From assembly GCF_003369915.1 (NCBI RefSeq), contig NC_046675.1, positions 3,410,001 through 3,474,000 on the forward strand: a DNA stretch of 64,000 nucleotides. The letters are read 5' to 3'. This stretch comes from Drosophila miranda. Its lineage: Eukaryota > Arthropoda > Insecta > Diptera > Drosophilidae. Both the position numbers and the translations under genes were made by a program. Below are positions 47,996 through 61,983 of the stretch, one piece after another. Each line of letters opens with the position of its first letter. The first letter of the stretch is position 1. The notes beneath the pieces were generated by a model. It searched no databases. It saw nothing but the letters and a program-made list of their open reading frames with translations, and was not told the DNA's origin.

Positions 47996-48773
47996 ATAAA
48001 AAAAAAAGAAAAAAAAATCTGCTGCGCCTGCCCTTCCATCCAAATATATAAAGTAAATAAATTAATTACTGGGTAAGTGCTAGCTTCGAGGGTCCTTTGG
48101 AGTTACACGCACAGCAGCGCAAGTTTCAGGAAGCGCTTAAATATGTGAGTGACGCATAAAGAGTGAAATCTTTCCACATCTTAATTGTTGTGGCCGTGCT
48201 GGCCTCAATGGTCTGGTCTGGGAAAACTGAATTGTGTGCACTGCGCAGGTGAAAAAAGTGCATCCGAAGTGTCGTTTTTTGGCTCTCACACGTGGCCTTG
48301 TGGCCGAAGTTCTCAATGAGTGTCATGTGGCTGTTATCAATGTGTGTCCCTGGGGTCCTCGTGACATCTGTCCCATACTCCTGCCTTTGTTGGCAACGCT
48401 ATGCCCCATCTTATGTAAAACTTTAATTGGCAGCTAACTCGCTAAATGATAAAAAAAACACAGTGCACAGACATCTGTACTCGTGCCATGCATATACGCT
48501 ATACAGCCGGCTGCGATACAAAGTTCACTTGGACTGTTCTGTTGCTGGGAGCCACATGTGTATCCATATAAAATTGATATTGCCGCACTAATAAAAGCAA
48601 TTCTCCTATAAAATTCCCCGAATGCCAGCTGGCCATGATTTCGAGAATGTGATATCGTAGAAATGACAATAATCGATCCTATTTCACTCTGGGAAAACTT
48701 GAGTTTCTGTTTCTAGTTTAATTAAAACTCCTACATTTCAGAACTTTTTGTGTGGGAGGTTAGAAGGAGCGTC

Positions 48774-51514
48774 ATGGAATCTTCTTCGAATCTGCTCGAA
48801 CGCAAGAAATCGGTCAGTGATTTGTCTGCCGAGGTGGAGGAGACCTCCACAGCAACCACTGGCCTGGACTCGTCTGGCCACTCGTCTGCCGGTGCGGGGA
48901 CCACTGCAACCACAACAGCCACGCAACACGGCAGCGATGAGACCGAGGAAGATATCTTCGAGCAGGTACAAATGATACTTCGCAAGCGTCGCGGCTGGGG
49001 ACCGGATGATTCCCTAAGCAATGATCTACATTTGCTGGAGTACGACGATGAGCTGGGCGAGGAGGACGATGCCGGATGCCCACTGCCCTCCACACCGGAG
49101 GACACACAGCTCATCGAGGCTGAGGTAAGTCAAACCGCCGTTTAAGCCCGTCCTTGTCGTTTACGCTAAACAGCTGTGCAAAAAGCATTTGCACACTCAA
49201 GTGCTGTGCAACCTTATCGCTGACCTGGCACAGCGTTGTGTTATCGCGCTGTTGTTGGTGGTCGCAGCCAGGGAGCGCAGGCCGAAGGCAGGGTGCTCTA
49301 AGTGTCTGTAGTCTTTTCAATGTCGTTTTCAACGACTGCTCTTATCGTTCGAACTATTGCAGAGGCCCACAATGTGGCCATTGCCTTACTGCCGCAGGTG
49401 GCAATTGCAAAAGTTATAGAACATTCGATACACTGGAGCAGTGGAAATGCTTTACAGAACATTAAGCGCATTTTCCAATCCTGACTTTCAGTGGAATATT
49501 GAGTATAGTTCTCTCGATACTTTCAATCAGTTCCGTTCCGGATTAGAGGTGCCGAGGGCCGGCTTAGGCCGAAAACGGTGGGAAAAATAACCAGACGACG
49601 TCAGATGTGGAGCTGATAATGGGACGTTTGGGACGGAGAGAGGCAGCATCGGGCGCGCTATCTTATCGCCAGGCGCATTTTGTTGTTTTTTTTTGTTGTC
49701 TTGTTCCGCGAACAAAAGTTTATACAAACCGTTTCAACTAAGTATGCGACAGTCAGATTCTTCAAAGTATAAACGCTCGTTGTGCCGCACACTTAGTTTT
49801 AGTTTTTGAAACGAATCGCTGTTTGCCGCTCAAAATGCCAGACAAGCAGCAGTCCCAGCCGGAGGTTGTCTTGACTGTGATCGACCCGGATCTGGAGCCG
49901 CAGAGCGATGTTCCGATCGAGGACGCCCCGAAGAAGAATCAGAACGAGGATGCAATTGAGTGTCAAGCGATCGATAAAGACGTCAGTCCCATTTGCTATT
50001 AGTTTTAACGTTTTGAATGTAGTCTAAGCTTTTGTTGTTCATATCCGGCTCGAAGCATGTTTAATTCCCGCATTATTTCCTTCCCTTAGATGACGGAAGT
50101 ACTGAAGGCTGGCGTGCTGTCCGACGAAATCGATTTGGGTGCATTGGCCCACAATGCCGCGGAGCAGGCCGAGGAATTTGTACGCAAGGTAAGTACTTTT
50201 GGATAATTGATGAACTATGGCTCAAGCGGAACACCCCTTTTCATTTGAAATTCCGTAACTTTGTTGTACTTTATTTTCCCTTGAATAAATATAAAAACTA
50301 CTTTTAATTTGTTTTTAATTTGTGTTGAAACTATGCCCCGTTAGCCACTGACTGAGGCCCTTAACCCAAACCCAAACACAAACTCAAACTCCAAGCCACC
50401 CCTGCCCTATTAGTCAAGTTCACTAACCGTTTATATTTAACTTTCCCTGACGCATGTAGGTGTGGGAGGCCAGCTGGAAGGTGTGCCACTACAAAAACCT
50501 ACCAAAATGGCTGCAGGATAACGATTTTCTACACCGCGGACATCGCCCACCGTTGCCCTCGTTCCGCGCTTGCTTCAAATCGATTTTCCGCATTCACACG
50601 GAAACGGGAAACATTTGGACCCATTTGCTGGGCTTCATTGCGTTCCTTGGCGTCGCTGTGTACTTCATTACGCGTCCCTCGGTGGAAATTCAGACACAGG
50701 AGAAGATCGTTTTTGGCGCCTTCTTTATTGGGGCAATTGTTTGCTTAGGATTCTCATTTACTTTCCACACACTGAGCTGTCACTCTGTAGAAATGGGAAG
50801 ACTGTTTTCAAAGTAAGTCCACCACATCATAGGAAGTGTATTCTGTTCTAATTATTTCGTTTACCCACAGACTGGACTACTGTGGAATTGCGCTGCTAAT
50901 TATGGGATCTTTTGTGCCTTGGCTGTACTATGGTTTCTACTGTCATTACCAGCCAAAGGTGATCTATCTGTCAGTGGTCTGTGTCCTGGGCGTGCTCTCC
51001 ATCATTGTCTCACTGTGGGATAAGTTCTCGGAGCCAGCACTTCGTCCATTGCGCGCTGGCGTTTTCATGAGCTTTGGACTGTCCGGCGTCATTCCAGCCA
51101 TTCACTACAGCATCATGGAAGGATGGTTCAGTCAGATGAGTCGTGCCAGTCTGGGATGGCTAATCCTCATGGGTAAGTTTCATAATCAGAGTATAATTTG
51201 AGGATGAAATCGAATTTTGTTTCACTCTATTAGGCCTACTCTACATCATCGGTGCCTTGCTGTATGCCCTACGTGTGCCTGAGCGTTGGTTCCCTGGAAA
51301 GTTCGACATTTGGGTAGGGTTTGAGTTATCTCTTGAGATAAGGAAAATGACTCACTCAACGCTGAATTTTATTTTGCAGGGACAATCGCACCAGATATTT
51401 CACATCCTTGTGATTGCTGCGGCCTTTGTGCACTATCATGGCATCTCCGAGATGGCCATGTACCGTGTCATGTATAGCGAGTGCACCGTGCCGATTGAGC
51501 CTATTACCTTCTAG
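48774..51514 (+). CDS. AdipoR: Adiponectin receptor homologue (PAQR family), two alternative first coding exons
   Basis: Shared exons are 50090-50188, 50460-50812, 50871-51172, 51234-51313 and 51380-51514. Alternative first coding exons are 48774-49124 (total 439 aa) and 49835-49981 (total 371 aa); both join in phase 0. The N-terminus is acidic and cytoplasmic, followed by seven membrane spans from about residue 203. Zinc ligands are visible: His in [10 protein letters not shown] (H253 in the long form) and two in GQSHQIFH (H399, H403). PAQR receptors have ceramidase-type activity; in flies AdipoR acts in insulin-producing cells and the germline. An upstream GTG-frame extension at 48750 is not needed. 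A 5' leader exon precedes the acceptor at 48739-48740. Confidence 0.95.
49768..49775 (+). promoter_or_regulatory. Possible TATA box for the short AdipoR form
   Basis: GTATAAAC lies about 65 bp upstream of the second first-exon start codon (49835), leaving space for a roughly 35-nt leader. No splice acceptor with a good pyrimidine tract precedes that ATG, which supports a separate promoter. Confidence 0.45.
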
Positions 51515-52219
51515 AAGCTGGATGTGGATACTGAGGATAAAATCATACAATCATAAATACATAGAATCCCACACATACGAGTATATTCACATACACAATA
51601 CTGCGATTTAGCGCAATTTTACAATGCAACCGTTTTTAGCGTTTGGTGAGCATCTGTACCTTGTTATACGAATAGATGAAAACCGATCCATATTCCAGGC
51701 ATAATTTACGCGCATTTATCATCCAATTCAAAATCGTTCATTATACAAAAGGGAAATCTAGCAAAACGTTAATTATCGAATGAAATTTGCAGTAGAGTAA
51801 TTAATATATGTACAACTATTTATAAAATTCCAATTTCGTTTACTTAATATTATCTTTAGTTGATGAAAGGGATTGCTTGCAAAGGGACGAAATGCCCGGG
51901 TCATTCATGGCCAGGTGGGGATTGTGGAGCCATTCCCATATTCGCTCAGGCTTACGGTTACTCTCTCTATACTGTAGAACCATTCGAAAAGGCAAGCAAT
52001 TTCCTCTTTTAAGTTATATAATTAGATGAATTAGAATCATTAGGATTACATGGAATAGTGAACACAGATCTAAAACGTTATACGAGGTCTAAATTTACGT
52101 TAAATTCTAAATCCAATCACACACATACTCGTACCAATGCTTGTTTTCACAGCAGCTACCATCACATATATTACAATATGCATGGCCGATCTATTACCAA
52201 CACGCGGCGAAGTGCAAAC

Positions 52220-52229
52220 AATAAATAAA
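52220..52229 (+). other. Polyadenylation signals of AdipoR
   Basis: Two overlapping AATAAA hexamers lie about 705 nt after the AdipoR stop codon. Confidence 0.6.
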
Positions 52230-53739
52230 GAGAAGACTTCTGATTTGTATTTGTATTGAAAACTGACTTCAAAGACCTTAATTCCCTCGGCTTATATCAG
52301 AGATTCTCAGCCAAGGAGCATTTCATAATCATACATTTTCATCATTAAAGATATATATCTGCAAAATCTTGCTAATATTTATGTACATACATATGTATGT
52401 ATGTTCGATTTGGCAACGGTTGCCATCACCCTAATGCCTTCGCATAAATATCGTCATAGAGAATTAGAAATACGCGCCGGGGTTATTAGTTTAGTTCAGA
52501 CTGGCGGCGCGAATTTGGCTGGCGAGGGCAAAGCATTTGTTGCTGATGACTGGGCGAATGCTAGAGTTGACTTTGACCCCCTTGATGGAGTGAACAGCCC
52601 CGCAAGTCGTGGTCTAGTCTTGAGTCTGTCTGCCTCCCACCTCTGCCTTGTGTTCTATTCGTAGGTACATATATGTGTGCCAGTTTCTATTTTCGAGTCC
52701 GTAGATCATTAAATCTTTTCAGTTGTTGCACAAATAATCGAACAAAACACTTGAGAGCACCGCGCACGTGTCTTTTAAGTAAATGCGATTGTAGGCTTTA
52801 CGAAAATTCAAGTTCAACGGTAACAAAAATAGAGCCAAAATTACTTGATGACATGAATCAAATATGGCAAAAATCTGTTCCGATGGAAGCGCCGAACAGA
52901 AGAGAAATATTTTAAATATTCCTCAAGCAGGTGCATAAAGGCTTCGCTAAGTCAATCAAGCAGGGTTCAAATCGCAACGCATTACCAAATGAAAAGCTTT
53001 AGTCCACAAATTGTTTCAAAATGTCTCCCCTTAAACCGTAAAAAATGATTCAAGAGCCGATGCGTTTTATGATTAACGCAGTCTTTTTGTGGTCGAATGC
53101 ACATAAAACACCCTAAATAGGGTTTAATTACCCGTTCTGAATAAATGCAAATCGACTGCCTATAAATCGTGGCCAGATGAGGAAATATGCCCATGCCTCA
53201 GTTTGTGTTTCAGCTCTGTTTTACAGGTGACAACGAACTGGTTTGTGCCGAAACTTCGCCTCAGTCCAATGCGGTTTGTGGGTGATTTTTATAACCCTAA
53301 AACTATTGTACCGTCTGCTGGGCTTTCACTTTCAGTTGCACGATACACTTGTACTCTTACGACTATCCAACCCAATGCACGCCACATAGCTGTAGTACTC
53401 GAATTACTTCTCATTAAACATAATTTGACAATTTGCTCAGATGCGGTGCGTCGCGTCGTCAGGTCAGTGTGAGACCTGCTCCACTGCTCTCTGGGCCAGG
53501 CCAATCAATCCGGAAGAGCCGGAAGAGAAGACATGTGTGCTGGATTCATAATCGCGATTGGCCTGTCATCGTCATTAGGAGATGTGAGATGTGTGCTTTG
53601 TGCAGTTCAATGTCGGTAAAACTCGAATGCGTCTGCAGAGTTCAGGCAGCCACCCAGTTTGGGCTTTCAGCTTCTTATTAATGGTCTTCTGCAGTAGTTG
53701 CCTTTATGCGTTAAATTCAATATACCGACTGTGAATCTA

Positions 53740-53781
53740 AGTCTGAGTCTGAGTCCGAGTCGGAACCAAGAGACTCAGACT
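53740..53781. repeat. Inverted repeat from GAGTCT units
   Basis: AGTCTGAGTCT (53740-53750) is perfectly complementary to AGACTCAGACT (53771-53781), separated by 20 nt. Further GACTGAGAC units follow to 53805 and allow register-shifted pairing. Confidence 0.8.
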
Positions 53782-56625
53782 GATGCTGAGACTGCGACTG
53801 AGACTAACAAGCAGTAACTTGTATTTGAAGGCTTTTGGCGTTTAAGTGTTATGGTCAAGGCCGTTGCCAGCATCCGCTGTGTGTCCAGTTCGTTGGTTCA
53901 TTGATTTCCAATCAGCCTCAGTTCACCTCGGACTCGTACTTCTCATATACTCATATACTCTCCGTACAATACTTACCAACTTGCCAACAATTGGTGGCTG
54001 CGTTTTTCCCCAATGTTCTCCAACTGTTACGCACTAATTGAGTTTTAATGTACACAGGCGAGTGGTACAAAAAGTCCAACCGAAATTACCAAATCAAGAG
54101 TAGAGTGCAGAAAAAAGAGCGCACAGAATGTTTTTGCTCAATACTCTAATGGGGCAGCAGACAGCATTTATTCTTTCAGAGTCTATCATCCAATCATTAT
54201 CATGCAAATTTGGATATCTTGTCAAGTTCAAAAACATTAAAAGCGTATAATGGTACCAAACACAACAAAAAGATATTCCTATTCCCCCCAATCATATCCA
54301 AAAAGTGGCTGTCTGTATGCTTTTTTATTTGCATTTCGTGGTGCTGTAGTTTTCCATGTAAAGATGCTTTGAAAATATAATAAAACAAATCAACTCTAAT
54401 CGAATAAGTCGTTAAATGAGCCGCATCTGTATCTATAATAAAACACGATGCTGGGGGGCATTGTGGCGAGTTTGTGTCCGAAGTCTTTTGTTTCCGCCAT
54501 AGGCCAGCGCCGACATTGACTTTGAACGCGATTGAATTCGACACAAAGTGAAAATTCGTATTGAACATGTACGGAAATCGATGGTGAAACAATAAACTGA
54601 TTGATAAACTGATTGGGCCCGAAAATGCGTATGGAAATAGGTATTTCGATTCTTGGCGATGACTGGCTTTGATAACGTTTTGGCACGCCTTGAAATGGGT
54701 TCAGTCCGGGTATCGTTAACGTAACAAACGCTGCGTAGAATCTTCCTCAAATTGCCAAAAATATTTAGCAATTGAAATGAGCCGCTAGCACAACACCCCC
54801 CAAATAAGATACGGGCACGCGTCGGGCATGCCAAAGCGGCGGGCCTTTGGCCTTCGGAATTGCGGAAGCTTAAATGAAGCTCCGTCGAATCCGTCGTATC
54901 CGAAACCCAAAATCTGTGAATGAATTGATACAACTTTATGATTTTATGAGCTGCAGTACCACAGTGGCGTGGGCGTGGAGCTTCACAGCTAAATGAGGCT
55001 TAAATCTGTGAGGTTTTCACTCCTTTGTCTTCTTTATTCCGATTGAGCAATTAGCAGTGGGCCCAAATGGGGGGACCTGGTGGCAAATGTCAGGCAGTCA
55101 TTGGGGCTGGGACGGGTGCGTTGCTTTTGGGGTCTGCCAAGCCATTTCAAGCTACTGTTCATTCACCATGGCCTACTACCATGTGGGTACTCGCACTAAA
55201 GCAGACAATGCAGTTTCCACTAGTGACTGCTACTACTACGAGTGTGCGGAATGACGCGGCTAAAATGTGCATCAAGTGGCCAGTGGAAACCTGGCTGCCA
55301 CTGCTCTTTTCTCGTCAGCCCCACAGACGCTGGCTTCGGGCAGCTTGGGGCCATTTAATTGCACAATCATAAGGCACAATCTCGCACGGGCTCCGGCTCC
55401 CAGACCCAGCCAGGCCCACAGATAAATCTAGTGGATACATTTTAACGATTTGGTTTGGCCAACTGCACAATCCACTTTGGATATAAAAATAGTTTTATTA
55501 TAGGAAGAGGCGCTTGTTTTATTATTATAATTATTGATTTGGAATGCATTGTGTTTATCGATTTTAGCGACAATTAACCTGACGGTTGATGTTCTTATCG
55601 CAGATCCTAGAACAGGCCCTCAAAAACATGCAATGGCTGAGAATCAGTGCCCAGCCACCGCTCCCGCTCCGCTTCGAAGCAACTAAAATCTGATGGAACA
55701 TGGCGCGCGCAAGCTTGGGTCGGATCGGAGCTAGCAATCGGCTGAGATCGGGTCCCATCCGAATCCACATTCGAATCGAAGTCTGAATCCGAATCGTTGT
55801 CGCCGTCGTCTCTGTCGTTGGTGTTGGTGTTGGTGTTGTTGGCTGTTTGTTGTTGGTGTTGGCTTTTGGTCGGTTTCGTGTCCGTGTATCTGTGTCTGCG
55901 GCGCATAGAAGACGGCTTGTAGGGCCCGGATATCGCTTAGTCTGAAAACGGCGCCTCAACAGCAAAGCAGCCAAGTGTTCGCTGGGAAATCGTAAAGCTG
56001 GCCGAGATCTGCCGCCTCGTGTTGTGCTCTGTTCTGTGCTCTATTCTCTGTGTTCTGTGCCCAGCAGCGTCGCGCTGATCGCCTGGAATCGAGTGTGAAA
56101 TATTGTCTCGAAGGATAACAGAAAGAATTCCTCAGTTTAGTGTTTGTTCTTGCGCGTTGTGGCGGAAAGTGAAGTTTATTCCATTCAATATTTCGTAACC
56201 GAAAGGCAAGTGCTTAAGAACCGAATAATACTCATCCCGAACAATGGCGAATTGTGTCTAGATTTTATGCTAAATTATGCACACACGTTTGGGTTATAAA
56301 CAAATTCCTGGCCTGGCCACATGTTTTGACCAGCAACCTGTTAACAATTTGAGACATTTTTGGGGTCATTGCGAAACGAAAAGCGAACCAAAACACCCGG
56401 GAACGGACGAATTCAAAAGAAAAATACAGACTAAATATTGTATAAATAAATAACATGACGATGGCCAACAGGCAAAGCCAGCCAGCCCTCAAAAAAAAAA
56501 AAATGAGAGACGGAGGAAAAAACGGGCTTACAAAACGAGCTGTAATACTCCGCTGCGCCATGAAGATGCTGCCCCAGCCACAGAAACAGCCAGTGGCATC
56601 CCGGCAAGACAGCCAGCTAGCCAGA

Positions 56626-56650
56626 CAGCCAGCCAGCCAGCCAGCCAGCC
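56626..56650. repeat. CCAG tetranucleotide repeat
   Basis: About six perfect CCAG units preceded by related AGCCAG sequence. Confidence 0.85.
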
Positions 56651-59600
56651 AAGTCAATCACATCACTAATGTGGGGCTCATATGTAAATCGCACAACGAT
56701 TGATCAATTCTGTACGTTATAGTAGATGAAGCAGATGAAGATAAAATGCATCAGCAGCAGGCCAATATCGCGTCAGGTTGTGTCTGCGACTGCCACTGCG
56801 GATGCTGTTGCATTACCGCACACCGCATACCACACGCAGTATACGCGTTAAAGAAAACTGCCCAATTTCACGGGGCATTATGTGTTATGTCATCGTCGAT
56901 CTCCCTTAGCCCTGAATTTTGCGTTACACTTTTCGTGGCAATTGCGGCCCAAACAGAAATCAGAAGATGTGCTAAACGAAGAGATACACAAACAAAACTC
57001 GTACAATGCCTGAAAAACCCCCAAAAAACTTGAGCTGTTCATTGACGTTTATACTTTGAGAGAAGTTGTGATGTGATAAGAATAGAGCGGAAGTCTGGTA
57101 TATAACATTGGCACACTGATACACATATCACACTTCCCATAGACGAGACAGTTATCAAGTTACCAATTCTTTAGAGAAATATTTTGGTTATAATTTGGTT
57201 GGACTTGCCCTTCGTCAGAGGCAGCGCTGACGTTCACGCATGCGCACAATTTGTTGATTTACGATTTTATTGTTGTTTTCTTGGCACAAACAAAACTGCC
57301 AGCCCAGCGGTGACTCTGAGTGACACTCCGGAGAGACCGGAGAGATAGTTAGTCAAGCAAAATTATCTTCATATCACACCCAGCTCTGGTACAGGTGGGA
57401 GATCTGGGTACACAAATGGTTACTGCTGCACATCCGTTCGCACTTCGGCGTCCGCGGTAAAAGAAAAACGCGGGCGATGTTTATTGCCTCTTGGGTGACA
57501 ATTTTTTTTTTTTTTGACATGGCAAATTACATTTTAATATTATGAATCCAATTGGGGTCACATGCGTCGTCGGTCACACCAACAATTAAAGCAGAAACCC
57601 ATCTAATTCCCACCTGCTTGCGGGGTTTCTCAATGCTTCCTCCGGCCGAGTGGGTTTTAGAGTGACTTATTTGCCCAACCAGACAGCAGCTTGCAGTAAG
57701 CAGCCAGCATCACCCTCAAAGTTTGGCCATAGAAAAAGAGATTTGATAATAATGGCAAGGTAAACAAATCGAGAGGCAGAACAAGGCGATGGCTATGTGG
57801 ACGATGATGATGTTTCGGTAAGGTGATGTGATGACAATTGCAAATATTGGAGGTCAGATGTCGTACATGGGTAGATTTGAATACGAGTACGAATATTCTA
57901 TATACCCGTAGGCACATATATTGAATATGCATGACTGGTTCAATCTGTGCACCCTTGGGAGGGAACAAATGATTTTTTGCAAAAAGCAAGTGCAACGACA
58001 TTAAAGCCACAAATAAACAAACAAACAAATATTAACATTATTAATAGTTCTAGTGATTCTAGAGAAAATGTAAGCGTTGATTGTCACAAGATATTTGTCA
58101 ATTAAAGGCAGTAGTTTCCCCCACGTATCGAATTTCCCCGCCCCTCTAATGGATCACAGCTGAAAGTGATTGTAGCGATTGGCTATCGAAGTGCAAGTGA
58201 TAAGAATTATTTTCAATCGAGTGCTTTGATCGACTAGTTGTTGCTTTGCTCGTAATTTATTCAGACTGCAATATGCGTCAGCCAACGAACTTTGAACCTG
58301 TTTTTCGTGTAAGAACCCAGACATATTTGCAACTAATTGCATATTTATAAAGTTTGACAAATTGCTAATATTTAAATAATCCAATAACTGAATGAAGCAC
58401 TCAGAAAACAAACATTGGCGCTGTGTTCCTATGGCAATGGCTGTGACTGTTTCACGCCTAGCACAACCTGCCAATCGGATTGATCTGCTGTTGTACGAGA
58501 ATACGGAATCCAGACCTAGACAACCTACATAGTACACACTCGCTCATATAGTGACCGACTGATTAGGCATATTTCAAATCACAATAATTGACTCAATTAC
58601 ATTTTTATGAAATATATCGCAGTGGAAACTTTACAGATTCCGTTTAATTGGCTGAAGGAATGTCCAGAGCGAGTCACATTCCTGGTGGTATTTCTGCTGC
58701 CAGCCGCCACGCGGAAGTTAGTCGCGATTAGTCCGTCAGCTTGGTGTTGTCTGTGTGGCTAAATTAGCTAATTTATGAGCCTGCAGCGGCTAACACTCAC
58801 TCACACCACTAACACTAGTTCAAGGTCAGATCAGAGCAGAGCAGAGCTGAAACTAAGGCTAATGCAAAATAGTCGAGGCAACAGCCCACAAATCTGCATA
58901 AAATAAAAGTAGAAATCTCTTTGGCGGTCAGTCAATAGGCAGAGATAATACGCCTCTCAGTCTCCGCGCCGAATATTTGATTGTATCGCAGAGCCACGCC
59001 CAGAAGTGAGATGGTGCTGCTGCCTCCTCTAGCTGCTCGAAAATGCAAGAGATCAGCTCTTTGGCTGCTCCGTTTTGTTTCCTCAAAACGTACGACCTTG
59101 ATAGAGATTTTACAATAATGCGTTGCCGTTGTTATTGCCGTTGCGTTAACTTTATTCCATCGATTGATCAGAGACTGCTTGCCGCTACGGCTTCAGGTTC
59201 AGGTTTAGTCTTTTGTTTCTCCTCAACATTCCTAGCCATTTCTGTTGACGTTCAGGGCTTCCCATGAGACCTCTCGACCATCCAGAACTAAGTGTTCTAG
59301 AGGCTGTAAATATAAACAGATTGGGATTGGGATGGGGATCGGAAACATATTCAGCCACAAATTGCGCATACGCCACATGTGCTCCACGAACCAAAAATGG
59401 TAGGCCAACTTGACGACAGAAAAAAGAACGTGCAAATCTCTTTATACAGCCGCGAGTGCGACGCGTGTCTAGAATTTATCGGCCGACATATAGCCGGGCT
59501 GATTATCGCATAATAAACTGGAATGTGACGTCAGGGCTGTGAAGCTCATTTGGGAGTCGAATTCTATTTATTTGTCTTTCCATTATTCCATTATTTCATT

Positions 59601-61983
59601 TCATATTTACCCTGCCGTTGCCACGCACTCTCGCCTCCCTGACAATCGCTAATTGGAAGGCAAATGGCATCCAACAGAGTCCGACATTGGCAGAGACGCC
59701 TCCATTTGCGAAATACTCGCATATTGTGTCAAAGAATATTCAAAATGAGAGCATAGATGAGTAAATACTAGACAAAGGTCATCAGAAACCCAATGGGTGG
59801 GAATTCTGAAAGTCAGGATCAAATTCTAAAAACTAATCTGCCAAATAATAATGACCCAACAGTTCTGACATTTGATTTTCGGGTTTTTCGGCCACAAAGT
59901 CCCAACTAATTTGCATGTGGACATCGAACGTCGATCGAACGGTTTGAAAATCAATAGACAAATAAATATGCAAAATTTTACAGCAATTTGAATTCGCATG
60001 TTTTGTTGGGGAAGCGAATGGAGTGCTGCAGGGGGAGGAAGCAGTTTTGGGGCAGGGCAGATGGTGATGGCCTCTTGTGATAAAACTTGAATTCTACAAC
60101 TATTATCTTGATATTTATGACTGCTAACTGGTCATAAAAGAACTTCGCAGATGAAAGTCCCCAAAACCCAAAGTCAAAGTCAAGTTCATGCCTCTTCGCA
60201 GCCAATAAATCACGAATTTTGCGGAAACCGGTGGAAGTTTTTAGCGATGATCGTACATATATTCTAATATTGTGCTTAGATAATACTTTATTTGAGCTTC
60301 CAGTGGGGTTTCTGCAGTTGAAATTTCATTAACAGGTTAGTGGAGCAGTCTCCTCACAGATATTTCTACTTAGTATTTAAATTATTTATTAAATAATAAT
60401 ATCTGTGAGGCAAATAAAACCAGTTTATAATCCGGCTGATGCGATTTGCATTTAAATGTAGAATTATATACGTATCCGGTCTAGGTTACATATTTATAGT
60501 CGACTTTTTAGTTTGCCGACTAGTATAGATACAGTGACTAGATGGAGGCTCTCCCTAATGGTTAAGAAAAGTATTTGCCTAAATCTGAGAAATGTTGCTC
60601 GGCCTCGCCGCAACAACAATTGACAAGAGGCCCTCAAAATAATGCACACAACTTGGTCGAAATTCTCGTTACCGCAAAATCCAACTGAATGAATGCATTT
60701 TGGTGAAGAGCGATGACTGAACAGAAAACGGTAATTCGAGGCGATTGCGCTCACTTGGAGTGCGATTCGGAGTTGGTGATGGCAGGTGGTGCATAATTAA
60801 TAAATAACAAATAGAGAATCAAATCGAAGCAGAGCATTCCATTTAGTAGGATTTCCCATAGAAGCGAGGTTAGAGGCCAAAAGGCCTACAGGGGTAGAAC
60901 CAAACTGGGGCAGCTGTCTGGCCAAGATCGGAGATTGAGCAAGCGGATCCAACGCAATGCCAGCCATGGGAAGCCATGCAGCTCCTGGGGTTGAAGCAAT
61001 TATGGCCAAATAATGATTGATATCAGAGGCAGGTCTAGGAAGTGGCAAAAGAACTTGGTCTGGCTTTGGGCGGGCCTGATCAAGCAGAGACCCACTAACC
61101 ATAACCATTAACACACAGAGATTGCAGCAGCCGTTGGTTGCATCCCGCAGGTTGGAGAACTGGTTTCCCTTCCTTGAAGACAATGCCATAAAATTAATGA
61201 TTCATACGTGCCTGAATGGGCCGTCCTTGGGCACTGTCCTGCCGCTGTAGTCGGGCATGGGTGTGGGTATGGGTCTGAGACTAAGGCTGAGGCTGGGTAT
61301 TTCCCCAGCCTGAACAAAAACTAGCCGAGGAGGGAGAACGACAATTTGGCCAAGTTAACGAAACTAAAGCGTAGCAGCCGTAAAACCAGTTCTGTGCACG
61401 TAAACCACATTGCGTCCCTTGGCCGGGGGCCTGCCGTTAAATGCCCTGTAGCAATAAATGTACATCATAATCTTGGGAGGCACAAAAGAAGCCAAATTAA
61501 TTGCTGATGCGGCAGTTCCAGCTCGAAAGAAATTCGAATCAGTAATAATCAAATATGAACATAAACGCAGGGTTTGTCGGATTTCCTTTTTTTCTGCTGG
61601 TTCAACAGAAGTGCAATATTCGTCGGGTTATTGGCTTCCAGAACTTTGCGGCGCGTTGCCTGATGATTACATGATTATATCAATTTGAAATTTCGCACTG
61701 CCATCATCGTAATCAAGCAAATACATATGTCAGACATATGTATATGTATTTAAGTATATTCCGATCTGCTGGAGCGTGGGCGAGGCCTTGCCTTGGGTAG
61801 CATTAGTTTTGTGTGTGCACCGCTAATTAACAGGAACTACGGCTAGTAGCATCTTCTATTGGCTCTCCCCAAGGTCGCCCCAGGTGCTAATTATACTGCA
61901 TGACCCACTTGACTTACTATCCCCCCAGGCACTGGATGGATGATTATAATTTCATGATTTATTCTTCACTTACAGTTGGCAAG

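Larger units (their letters stand above)
52250..61983. other. Intergenic and presumed 5' leader region upstream of CG5326
   Basis: There is no supported coding gene in 9.7 kb. Because CG5326's first coding exon is preceded by an acceptor, its promoter lies here. The best candidate is near 56134 (initiator TCAGTT), followed by leader-like DNA and an AG|GCAAGT donor at 56205. Other content: the inverted repeat at 53740-53781, a GTTGGT repeat near 55817-55840 and a CCAG repeat at 56626-56650. Confidence 0.5.

Noticed and set aside
48750-48773. N-terminal extension of AdipoR from a GTG
   Set aside because: Start at GTG is not needed; the ATG at 48774 follows an acceptor and leader and matches a normal start.
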